A stretch of DNA of 64,000 nt, taken from NCBI GenBank assembly GCA_963830205.1, contig CAWHLP010000011.1:1-64000 (forward strand), in the 5' to 3' direction. Both the position numbers and the translations under genes were made by a program. Positions 1-9,095 of the stretch are shown here, piece after piece. The DNA comes from CAVSRC01 sp963830205. Lineage in GTDB: Bacteria > Pseudomonadota > Alphaproteobacteria > Rhizobiales > Kaistiaceae. Position 1 is the first letter of the stretch. The number at the start of each line of letters is the position of its first letter. The notes under the pieces were generated by a model that saw nothing but the letters and a program-made list of their open reading frames with translations, was not told the origin of the DNA and did no database searches.

Positions 1-1422
1 GGCATCAGCCAGGAACAGATGATCGCCGCCGGCCTGCTCGTCGCCGGCCCCGAGCACCCGGTGTCCTTCGACCGCTTCCGCGAGCGCGTCATCTTCCCGA
101 TCACCGATTTTCGCGGCCGCATCGTCGCCTTCGGCGGCCGGGCGCTGTCCTCCGACGTGCCGGCGAAATACCTGAACTCGCCGGAGACCGAGCTCTTCCA
201 CAAGGGCGCGCTTCTCTACAACGGCGCCACGGCGCGCAATGCCGCCCGCGATGCCGGCGCTCTGGTCGTGGTCGAGGGCTATGTCGACGTCATCCGCATG
301 GTGGCGGCGGGCTTCACCCACACGGTGGCGCCGCTCGGCACTGCGCTCACCGAGCGCCAGCTCGACATCCTGTGGCGCATGACCGACGAGCCGACGCTGT
401 GCTTCGATGGCGACAAGGCGGGCATACGCGCCGCCTATCGCGCCGCCGACCTGGCGCTGCCCCAGCTCAAGCCGGGCAAGAGCCTGCGTTTCGCTTTGCT
501 GCCCGGCGGGCAGGATCCGGACGACCTCATCCGCGCCTCCGGCGCCGAGGCGATGGGCGCGATCCTCAATGCGGCCCGTCCGCTGGTCGACATGGTGTGG
601 GGCCGCGAGACCGAGGCCGGCGTCTTCGACACGCCCGAGCGGCGCGCGGCGCTCGAAGCGCGGCTTGGCGAGATCGCCCGCCAGATTGGCGAGGACAGCG
701 TCCGCCGCCACTACCAACAGGCCTTTGCCGAGCGTATCACCGCCTTCTTCCCGGCGGCGGAGCCACGGAGAAGAGCGAACAGCGAATGGGGAGGTGCGAA
801 CAGAGGGGGCCAGCGCGGCCGGTCTTCCTCTGGTCGCTATTCGCCACTGCCTGTTCGCTCGTCTTCGATCCCCGTCTCCGATCGCCTGCGCCGCAGCCAG
901 TTGCTCTCCGGCCGGGCGACACCACCTTTCCGCGAGGTGGTGCTGGTGATGACCATCGTCAACCACCCGGCGCTTCTCGGCCGCCATCTCGACGATTTCG
1001 CCCATCTGGAATTCAGCCACGCCGACCTCGACAGGCTGCGTGGGGCGGTGCTGGAGATCGTCGCCCATGGCGAGGCGGACGATGCGGCGGGACTGGCAAA
1101 AGCCCTGGAATCCCACGATCTTGGCGGGCTCGCCGGGCGCTTCAACGATCAGATCGCGGGGGCCGGCTACTGGCCGGCAGCGGCCGGCGCCGACGACCAC
1201 GATGCGGAGGAGGGCTGGAGCCAGGCTTTGACCTTGCACCGGCGGAAGCGGACGTTACATAAGGAACTCAGGGAAGCCGAGGCGGCGCTGGCGAAAGAGC
1301 CCAGCGACGTGAATCTGGCGCGTCTGGTGGAAATCCAGAACCAGCTGGCAAACAGCGAGGGGACCGAAGCTTTGATCGAGGGATTCGGGGCGTCCTCCGG
1401 CAGACAGGCGAGGGTCTTCTAG
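1..1422 (+). CDS. dnaG: DNA primase DnaG, C-terminal part (5' end outside window)
   Basis: The frame is open from base 1, so the gene starts upstream and only the last 473 or so residues are here. DnaG makes RNA primers for replication. The TOPRIM core is visible: the VVEGYVDV motif (near base 270) carries the catalytic Glu, and FDGDKAG (near base 405) followed by DPDD carries the metal-binding Asp residues. The last 150 residues fit the C-terminal helicase-binding domain. Between the two lies a low-complexity Arg/Ser-rich stretch (about bases 760-905) encoded by a palindromic insert that keeps the frame. rpoD follows, the usual dnaG-rpoD macrosynteny. The identification is firm. Confidence 0.95.
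   Translation, partial: GISQEQMIAAGLLVAGPEHPVSFDRFRERVIFPITDFRGRIVAFGGRALSSDVPAKYLNSPETELFHKGALLYNGATARNAARDAGALVVVEGYVDVIRMVAAGFTHTVAPLGTALTERQLDILWRMTDEPTLCFDGDKAGIRAAYRAADLALPQLKPGKSLRFALLPGGQDPDDLIRASGAEAMGAILNAARPLVDMVWGRETEAGVFDTPERRAALEARLGEIARQIGEDSVRRHYQQAFAERITAFFPAAEPRRRANSEWGGANRGGQRGRSSSGRYSPLPVRSSSIPVSDRLRRSQLLSGRATPPFREVVLVMTIVNHPALLGRHLDDFAHLEFSHADLDRLRGAVLEIVAHGEADDAAGLAKALESHDLGGLAGRFNDQIAGAGYWPAAAGADDHDAEEGWSQALTLHRRKRTLHKELREAEAALAKEPSDVNLARLVEIQNQLANSEGTEALIEGFGASSGRQARVF
773..860. repeat. In-frame palindromic element inside dnaG
   Basis: A perfect 10-bp inverted repeat (GAGCGAACAG at 773-782, CTGTTCGCTC at 851-860) plus weaker inner pairing (CGAAT near 783, ATTCG near 840) forms a large hairpin inside the dnaG reading frame. 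It encodes the Arg/Ser-rich linker between the TOPRIM core and the helicase-binding domain. The GCGAACAGCGAAT type of sequence resembles dispersed palindromes I remember from Rhizobiales intergenic regions; that family link is from memory, the inverted repeat is seen. Confidence 0.6.
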
Positions 1423-1612
1423 GAAGGTACCCGCTTGGCCGCCGGTTCTTGCCGGTTACGGTTAAGCGTGGCTTAAGACGGGGTGAATAGGCTCCGCGCG
1501 TGCGGGGCTCGGCCGGTGGGGGTGCCGGCCAGACGGATTTGGGTAGGGTTTTCAGGGGTTTCGGGCGTGCGCCGGCTTCAACGCCGACCCTTGCGCCCTG
1601 GCGGAGATGTGC

Positions 1613-3706
<2,094 letters not shown>

Positions 3707-3721
3707 AGGCTGGCCGCCAAT

Positions 3722-4393
3722 ATGCCAAAGCCTACCAAGATAGCGCTCGACAGCCGGGACAAACCGGCGATCGACGCATATTTCTCGGCGGATGTTGAGA
3801 CTGATGGGCCAATCCCCGGCCCGTTCTCGATGCTGTCGTTCGCTCTTGTATATGCTGGCCGTTTTGACGGGCTCACATTCCAAAAGCCTGAGTCGTTCAA
3901 ACACAAAATCTATAAAGAGCTTCGGCCCATTTCTGCCGAGTACCAGGATGAGGCTTTGGCGGTGAATGGCCTCGACCGCAATCGATTGCTCAAAGAAGGG
4001 GCTGAACCGAGCGTCGTGATGACGGAGGCAGCGAATTGGGTGGCGCAAATTGCCGGGAGTGCACGCCCCGTATTGGTCGCCTATCCTTTGAGTTTCGATT
4101 GGTCTTGGCTGTATTGGTACTTTGTTAAGTATTCCGAAACAGGTTCGCCGTTTGGCTATTCCCGTTGTTTTGACCTTAAGACTGCGGTTGCTGTCAAAGG
4201 GCGCGTTCCAATATCCGGCGCTGGAAGAGAGCGCCTTGGTCCGGCGTTGCGTGCTAACTCGCCTCACACTCACCATGCAATGGACGATGCAATAGCTCAA
4301 GCGGAGATTTTCTCAAAAGTATTTCTTTGGGAGGCTGGTGATGAAACTGCGGGAACTGACCAAGCGCCGAAACCAATCCGCCGAACGATTTAA
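3722..4393 (+). CDS. DEDDh-type 3'-5' exonuclease-like protein
   Basis: 223 aa. The DEDDh exonuclease signature is visible: D24-x-E26 in DVETDG (Exo I), D126 in the SFDW segment (Exo II), and H184-x4-D189 near the C-terminus (Exo III, HHAMDD). Proteins of this fold trim 3' ends of DNA or RNA; the substrate here is unknown. It starts 15 bp after the rpoD stop and overlaps the following nucleotidyltransferase gene by 53 bp, so the pair is probably co-translated. Base composition is clearly more AT-rich than rpoD before it, which suggests horizontal arrival. I do not recognise a named family for the pair. Confidence 0.75.
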   Translation: MPKPTKIALDSRDKPAIDAYFSADVETDGPIPGPFSMLSFALVYAGRFDGLTFQKPESFKHKIYKELRPISAEYQDEALAVNGLDRNRLLKEGAEPSVVMTEAANWVAQIAGSARPVLVAYPLSFDWSWLYWYFVKYSETGSPFGYSRCFDLKTAVAVKGRVPISGAGRERLGPALRANSPHTHHAMDDAIAQAEIFSKVFLWEAGDETAGTDQAPKPIRRTI

Positions 4394-5441
4394 GCAACTG
4401 AAATCATCCCTCTCGACGGCCGCACGACTTGTTGAAGGGAAGGCGTGTGTCTACGCGACTGGATCGTTTGGCAGGGGGGAGGCCAGCGAGCATAGTGATC
4501 TAGATTTGTTCATTGTCGGGAAGAATGGGGCCGCAACCAACAAATATGGATTCAAGACAAGCCTTCTCAGCAATTTGGAAGCTATTTGTGTCAAAGCAGA
4601 TTTGATCGAGGCTTCTGAAAAGCTTAAATTCCCTCCGTTTTCGGGCGACGGCCGCTATCTGACAGAATACTCCTTAGACGAATTGACTAATACTCTTGGA
4701 AGACCGGAGGATGATTCTACAAATACATTGACAGCGCGCTTGCTTCTGCTGCTTGAGAGTTGGCCGATTGCTGGTGAAACCGCATATCGTGAAATCGTTA
4801 ATGCGGTCGTGTCAGCTTATTGGCGCGACTTCCAAGGTCACGATCGCGAATTCATGCCGGCATTTATTATCAATGATATACTCCGCCTTTGGCGAACCTT
4901 CTGTGTGAATTATGAGGCGCGCGTTGCTGACTATGGCACACAGCAGAAAGAAAAGGCGAAATTGGCCAACTATAAACTTAAGAATAGCAGGATGATGACC
5001 TGTTTTTCCGCGGTGGCTTCACTGTTGGCAGCATACGTGGCGGGTGGGACGGTCACGATCGGCGAAGCGGTCGGGATTGTCGGTCGCACGCCAACTGAAC
5101 GCTTGGAGGACCTTATAGCCGGCGCAAGTGGAGCGGCGGTTTCCGACCCTCTCGAGCGCGCTCTTGCGAGCTATGACAAGTTCCTTGAAATGACCGATCG
5201 TCCGGAACAGGCCCAACTTGAGATGCTTTCTAGCAAGGCAGCCACCGATGACTTGTTTAGGACGGCAAAGGTTGTCGGCGACTCTCTGTCTGAGGCCATC
5301 ACAGCGCTTGGGGGCGAGAGTCCGCTTTTTAGGAGACTTCTTGATATAGCGTCTTGCGGGTTGATTTATCCCCACCCCCATGACCCATGCGATCCTTCCC
5401 GTTTCGCCGTCCCTGAACGGCAAACGAGGAAGAAACCATGA
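4341..5441 (+). CDS. Pol-beta-type nucleotidyltransferase
   Basis: 366 aa. Residues 41-56 carry the nucleotidyltransferase signature GS followed by D53-L-D55 (GSFGRGEASEHSDLDL), which binds metal and NTP. The rest is helical, with a LANYKLKNSRMM segment typical of stand-alone nucleotidyltransferases whose helical domain follows the catalytic one. The start at 4341 is chosen for a GGGAGG Shine-Dalgarno about 7 bases upstream; it lies inside the exonuclease gene (53-bp overlap). The stop overlaps the next gene as ATGA. GC is low like the exonuclease. It could be a toxin-like or signalling transferase working with the exonuclease; neither role is shown. Confidence 0.75.
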   Translation: MKLRELTKRRNQSAERFKQLKSSLSTAARLVEGKACVYATGSFGRGEASEHSDLDLFIVGKNGAATNKYGFKTSLLSNLEAICVKADLIEASEKLKFPPFSGDGRYLTEYSLDELTNTLGRPEDDSTNTLTARLLLLLESWPIAGETAYREIVNAVVSAYWRDFQGHDREFMPAFIINDILRLWRTFCVNYEARVADYGTQQKEKAKLANYKLKNSRMMTCFSAVASLLAAYVAGGTVTIGEAVGIVGRTPTERLEDLIAGASGAAVSDPLERALASYDKFLEMTDRPEQAQLEMLSSKAATDDLFRTAKVVGDSLSEAITALGGESPLFRRLLDIASCGLIYPHPHDPCDPSRFAVPERQTRKKP

Positions 5442-5716
5442 CTGCTGAAGACGAGCCCTTCATTCGCGAGCGGTGGAAGCCGGAGCCGAAGCCGGAGGAG
5501 GTGCGCTTCGTGGCGAAGCTCGATTTGCCGCCGCTCGATTGGCCGAAGCGCGAACCCATCGACCACGAGCTCGCCGAGCGGCGCACCAGGGCCGAGCATC
5601 TCTGCCTGTGGCTCAGCTGCTCCCGCGCGCTCTGCCGCCGCACGCGCCATTGCCTGGGCCCGAACGCAACCTGCATCTTCGAGATGCCGGAGGTCGACCG
5701 CCCGCTGCTGGAGTAG
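5438..5716 (+). CDS. Small Cys-rich conserved hypothetical protein
   Basis: 92 aa. The C-terminal half holds five cysteines in the pattern CLWLSCSRALCRRTRHC...C, which suggests a small metal-binding knuckle. I remember similar CRRARRC-type short proteins in Rhizobiales but know no function. GC-rich codon use matches the chromosome rather than the two genes before it, although its ATG overlaps the nucleotidyltransferase stop (ATGA). A GAGGAAG ribosome site precedes it. It may be the ancestral neighbour of rpoD, with the two low-GC genes inserted between. Confidence 0.6.
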   Translation: MTAEDEPFIRERWKPEPKPEEVRFVAKLDLPPLDWPKREPIDHELAERRTRAEHLCLWLSCSRALCRRTRHCLGPNATCIFEMPEVDRPLLE

Positions 5717-5775
5717 CAAGAGGCGAGGACGGCCGACGGCCGGACCGGGAAGACAAGAAGAGGGCAGGGGGTATT

Positions 5776-5970
5776 CGACCCCCTCCTATCCTCCCCCTTT
5801 CAGGGGGAGGGATCGCGCGTGGCGATGGTGGTGTGCTGCAAGGGCGCTGCTCCTTGCGGAAGCGTTGCGAGGGGCAGGGCGGCTCAACAATCCCCCTCCT
5901 CTCCCTGAAAGGGGGAGGGCTTCGCGCCTTGGGAGCGCAGCGCGTTAGGCGCGAAGGGAGGGGGTCGCCA
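5776..5970. repeat. REP-like intergenic palindrome cluster (copy 1)
   Basis: Several strong hairpins follow each other: CCTCCCCCT/AGGGGGAGG around 5790-5810, a looser CCCTC/GAGGG stem around 5892-5920, and TTCGCGCCT (5921-5929) with AGGCGCGAA (5947-5955). The same CCTCCCCCTTTCAGGGGGAGG hairpin recurs near 52681-52701, so this is a dispersed repeat family. It may also act as transcription terminator for the rpoD-side genes. No gene is seen in this stretch. Confidence 0.6.
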
Positions 5971-6023
5971 TCCACGACGAAAAATAGTTATCCTGAGCTG
6001 CTGCCGGTTCAGTAGACACGATC

Positions 6024-6890
6024 CTAAGCTAAAACCTCCTGCTTTTCGAACTGGACAGGGCTGAGGTAGCCGAGCGTCGAATGTCGGCGCCGGGTGTTGT
6101 AGAAGCGCTCGATGTAGTCGAACACGTCGGCCCTGGCCTGGTCGCGCGTTCGGTAGGTCTTTCGGGCTGTCCTCTCCGTTTTGAGCGACGAGAAGAAGCT
6201 CTCCATCGCGGCGTTGTCCCAGACGTTGCCCGATCGGCTCATCGAGCAGGTGACGCCGTTGTCGGCCATCAGCCGCTGGAACTGCTCGCTGGTGTATTGG
6301 CTGCCTTGATCGGAATGATGCAGCAGAGCATCCGGCTTGCCACGGCGCCAGATCGCCATGACGAGCGCGTCGGTGACCAGCTGCGCCGTCATGCCGGCAC
6401 TCATCGACCAACCAACAACGCGACGCGAGAACAGGTCGATGACGGCGGCAACGTAGAGCCATCCTTCAGCGGTCCAGATATAGGTGAAGTCGGCGATCCA
6501 CTTCTGGTTCGGCCGTTCCGCCACGAACTGGCGATCGAGAAGGTTCGGCGACAGGGCAGCCGCAAGCCGATCGCCTTCATCCTTTGGCAACCCGCGCCGG
6601 CGGGGACGAGCCCGCAAAGCCTGTGCCCGCATCAAGCGTTCGATCTTGTGCAGACCGCAGGCAATACCCTCGCCCAGTAGGTCACGCCAGACACGGCGAG
6701 CCCCGTAGGTCCGGTCGCTCGCCAGGAAGCTCGCCCGCACCCGGGCACCGACCTCCTCATCAGTTCGCGCCCGCTTGCTCGGCGGCCGCGCCAGCCAGGC
6801 ATGAAAGCCGGAACACGAGACCCCGAGCGCCTCGCACATCCACCGCACCGGCCAGATCCCTCGGTGCTTCGCGACGAAAGCGAACTTCAC
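6024..6890 (-). CDS. IS3-family transposase OrfB (catalytic domain)
   Basis: 288 aa rve/DDE integrase-type transposase. The catalytic triad is visible: Asp in KWIADFTYIW, Asp in HHSDQGSQYTSEQF, and Glu in WDNAAMESFFSSLKTE, with the N-terminal HTH_21-like region before it. It overlaps orfA by 4 bp and lies in the -1 frame relative to it, so the active enzyme is probably an OrfAB fusion made by frameshifting at an A-AAA-AAG run. It differs at a few residues from the copy at 17250-18116. Confidence 0.93.
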   Translation of the reverse strand: MKFAFVAKHRGIWPVRWMCEALGVSCSGFHAWLARPPSKRARTDEEVGARVRASFLASDRTYGARRVWRDLLGEGIACGLHKIERLMRAQALRARPRRRGLPKDEGDRLAAALSPNLLDRQFVAERPNQKWIADFTYIWTAEGWLYVAAVIDLFSRRVVGWSMSAGMTAQLVTDALVMAIWRRGKPDALLHHSDQGSQYTSEQFQRLMADNGVTCSMSRSGNVWDNAAMESFFSSLKTERTARKTYRTRDQARADVFDYIERFYNTRRRHSTLGYLSPVQFEKQEVLA

Positions 6891-7177
6891 AGCGCTTCCC
6901 TCGCGAAGTAGGCCGCGGCCTTTTTTAAGATGTCGCGCTCCGCCTTGAGCTTCTGCACCTCACGCCGCAGCCGTTCGATCTCCAACTGCTCCGGCTTCAT
7001 CTGCCCCTGGCCGGGGAAGGTCTGTTGCGGGTCAGCCGCAAACGCCTTCACCCATTTGCGTAGCACGTTCTCGTGCACATCCAGATCGCGGGCCGCCTGG
7101 GCTACGGCAACACCCCGCTCGCGCACCAGCTTCACCGCCTCGAGCTTGAACTCGCGGCTGAATTGTCTCCGTTCCAT
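6887..7177 (-). CDS. IS3-family transposase OrfA (HTH, leucine zipper)
   Basis: 96 aa. The N-terminal helix-turn-helix (RRQFSREFKLEAVKLVRERG, then VAQAARDLDVHENVLRKWV) binds the IS ends, and a C-terminal coiled coil (IERLRREVQKLKAERDILKK) mediates multimerisation. The A-AAA-AAG slippery run in the ILKKAA codons near the 3' end allows -1 frameshifting into orfB. It differs from the second copy at several residues (for example KAF and QQT here, KEF and QQA there). Confidence 0.92.
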   Translation of the reverse strand: MERRQFSREFKLEAVKLVRERGVAVAQAARDLDVHENVLRKWVKAFAADPQQTFPGQGQMKPEQLEIERLRREVQKLKAERDILKKAAAYFAREAL

Positions 7178-7242
7178 GATCCACCTCCGGTTCCATCATC
7201 ACACCTAAACTCGGTGTCCGTGAAACCGGCAGCAGCTCATCC

Positions 7243-7773
7243 CCCCTCGCCGCGCAGCCCCCATATTGGTTCGCATCCCCGCTCGCGAAGGGGGCGCGCT
7301 CATGAGGCGTCTTGCAGCGTGGGGCGGGGTGCGGTGTCCGTCCTTCCGTGTCGCAAGCGGAGGGGCGGGGCTCGGAATCACCGTCAGCGGAGGGCAACCT
7401 CCGTGCGCTTAAGCCCTGAAATGGTGCGGCGCTAAAGGCGGGCAGGGGTCAGCCACTGGTGGGACCGGTCTTGGAAACGGGTCACCGGCACCGTGGCGGT
7501 CTAGGGCGGCCGACGTGCCAGCCCGCCTCTGCCAGCCCAGACGGGCCGGAACGCGTAAATCCCGCGGCGGGTGCTCGGCTGAGCGCCCCATAGCATACTG
7601 GCCTGGCACTCATCGAGCGCCCGCCACCCCCTTTGCCTCAAAGAGGCGACAGGGACCAGGGACTGTCCACCACCCGGCGCGGAACCCGCGCGCGGGAATG
7701 GTACGCCCCATGCGCCCGCGTCCTGCGCTATAATCGAATCATGTGAGGCCTCGTGAGCCAGGGAGATGTCGCG
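7243..7773. other. Intergenic stretch without a convincing gene
   Basis: About 530 bp between IS3 copy 1 and the GYD gene. The short open frames on both strands have no recognisable protein and look like composition effects. The only distinct signal is a perfect TATAAT at 7729-7734, about 40 bp before the GYD start, which could be its -10 box; no good -35 is visible. Confidence 0.5.
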
Positions 7774-8052
7774 ATGGCTACGTTCATGATGTTCGGCAAA
7801 TACACGGCCGAAGGGATCAAGGGCATCAGCCCCAAGCGCACGGAGCAGACCAGGGTGCTGCTCAAGGAGCACGGCGGCGAGCTCAAGGCGGGTTATGCCG
7901 TGGCCGGTGGGCTCGATATCGTGTTGATCGTCGATCTGCCGGACAACGCCCGCGCCATGGCGGTGTCGGCGGCGCTGCACAAGCTGACCGGTGTCGCCTT
8001 CACCACCTCGCCGGCGGTGACGCTGGAGGACTTCGACAAGGAAGAGGTCTGA
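7774..8052 (+). CDS. GYD domain-containing protein
   Basis: 92 aa. The sequence MATFMMFGKYTAEGIKGISPKRTEQ and the end FTTSPAVTLEDFDKEEV match the GYD family, small ferredoxin-fold-like proteins of unknown function. The start at 7774 is preferred over a GTG at 7753 because MATF(M)MFGKY is the family N-terminus and a GGGAG ribosome site lies about 8 bases upstream. It stands alone; a TATAAT at 7729 may drive it. Confidence 0.85.
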   Translation: MATFMMFGKYTAEGIKGISPKRTEQTRVLLKEHGGELKAGYAVAGGLDIVLIVDLPDNARAMAVSAALHKLTGVAFTTSPAVTLEDFDKEEV

Positions 8053-8079
8053 TCCAGGCTCCCATCCCTCCCACGCGGA

Positions 8080-8170
8080 ACGCGGGGGAGGGGGGGACCA
8101 TGCGAAGCATGGTGGGTGGGGTCGGCTGCGAAGCGGCTCTCGGGAGGGGGTGAGCCTCCTCCCGAGAGTG
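8080..8170. repeat. REP-like intergenic palindromes (copy 2), possible bidirectional terminator
   Basis: Two strong stems: CCCTCCCACGCG/CGCGGGGGAGGG around 8084-8102, and CTCTCGGGAGG/CCTCCTCCCGAGAG at 8137-8168. They separate two convergent genes (GYD on plus, SIMPL on minus), so the second could end transcription from both sides. The G/C-rich stem style is the same as at 5776, 52583 and 60171. Confidence 0.55.
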
Positions 8171-8187
8171 AGTGCGGGGAGCGGCCG

Positions 8188-8898
8188 CTATTTCGGCGCG
8201 ACCTCCCAGATCATGTCGGCATTGGCCGAGACCGAGGCCTCGCCCGGCATCACCGGCACGGCCTTCGCCCGCGGCGCCATGTCGTAGGCCATGATCGGGC
8301 CGCGCCCGCCGTTCTCGCCGGCGTTGAGCGAGAGGATGCGCACCAGGCGCAGGCCCGCCGCGTCGGCCATCAGCTCGGCCTTGGCCCTGGCGTCGGCGAT
8401 CGCGGCGCGGATGGCGTCGTTGGCTGCGCTCTTGCGGTCGGAGATGTCGAAGGCGATGCCGCTCACCCGGTTGGCGCCGGCCGAGACCACCGCGTCGAGC
8501 AGGCCGCCCGACTTGGCCACGTCGCGGATGGTCACGCGCACCTCGTTGGTCACCCGGTAGCCGACGATCGCCGGGGGCTGGTCGCTCGCCTGGTTGTCCG
8601 CCTGGGCGTAGACCGGGTCGATGGAGAAGCCGGAGGTGGCGATGTCCTTGTCGGCGATACCGGCCGCGCGAATGGCGGCGATCGCCTTGGCCAGGTCGGC
8701 CGAATTGGCGTCGAGCGCGGCGCTGGCGTCCTTCGCCTGCGCGGTCACGCCGATGGTGACGATGGCGATGTCCGGGGTGACCATCACCTCGCCGGTGCCG
8801 CTCACCTGAAGCTGGGGCACCGGCGGGGCGTCCGCCTGGGCCAGCGCCGGCACCGCCAGCATCGCGGCGGCGGCGAGCGCGACAAGCCATGATCTCAT
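8188..8898 (-). CDS. SIMPL domain (DUF541) periplasmic protein
   Basis: 236 aa with a clear signal peptide (MRSWLVALAAAAMLAVPALA, cut after ALAQA). The mature part has the SIMPL pattern: VSGTGEVMVTPDIAIVTIGV near the N-terminus, a central YRVTNEVRVTIRD strand, and AIADARAKAELMADAAGLRL near residue 175. These periplasmic proteins are of poorly known function, some linked to oxidative stress. The start at 8898 has AAGGAG just upstream and gives the signal peptide; an upstream ATG at 8946 would bury it. Confidence 0.9.
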   Translation of the reverse strand: MRSWLVALAAAAMLAVPALAQADAPPVPQLQVSGTGEVMVTPDIAIVTIGVTAQAKDASAALDANSADLAKAIAAIRAAGIADKDIATSGFSIDPVYAQADNQASDQPPAIVGYRVTNEVRVTIRDVAKSGGLLDAVVSAGANRVSGIAFDISDRKSAANDAIRAAIADARAKAELMADAAGLRLVRILSLNAGENGGRGPIMAYDMAPRAKAVPVMPGEASVSANADMIWEVAPK

Positions 8899-9019
8899 GG
8901 GAGGCTCCTTGGGGTAGGTTCGCTTGGGGCGGAGCCTTGCCGGCAAAAAGCGTCGGCATTGCGGCTGCCGCTTGCCGTCGCCCGTCGGTCATGTATATCG
9001 GCTGGTGAGGCGCGTAGCC

Positions 9020-9095
9020 GGGCCTGTAGCTCAATGGTTAGAGCCGGTCGCTCATAACGATCTGGTTGCAGGTTCGAGTCCTGCCGGGCCCACCA
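9020..9095 (+). tRNA. tRNA with anticodon CAU, probably tRNA-Ile2 (lysidine type)
   Basis: A 76-nt cloverleaf including the encoded CCA folds cleanly: acceptor GGGCCTG with CGGGCCC, D arm GCTC/GAGC, anticodon stem GGTCG/CGATC with loop CTCATAA (CAU anticodon), T arm GCAGG TTCGAGT CCTGC, discriminator A. The GGGCCTG acceptor and CTCATAA loop fit the alphaproteobacterial Ile2 tRNA, in which C34 is changed to lysidine; elongator Met is the alternative. Its 3' 48 nt are the attachment site of the following island. Confidence 0.9.

Larger units (their letters stand above)
5994..7239 (-). mobile_element. IS3-family insertion sequence, copy 1 (1,246 bp)
   Basis: The ends are the imperfect inverted repeats TGAGCTGCTGCCGGTT... 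at 5994 and its complement ending at 7239. The element is flanked by a 3-bp direct repeat TCC (5991-5993 and 7240-7242), the target duplication expected for IS3. It carries overlapping orfA and orfB on the minus strand. An almost identical copy in opposite orientation lies at 16901-18146. Confidence 0.9.
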
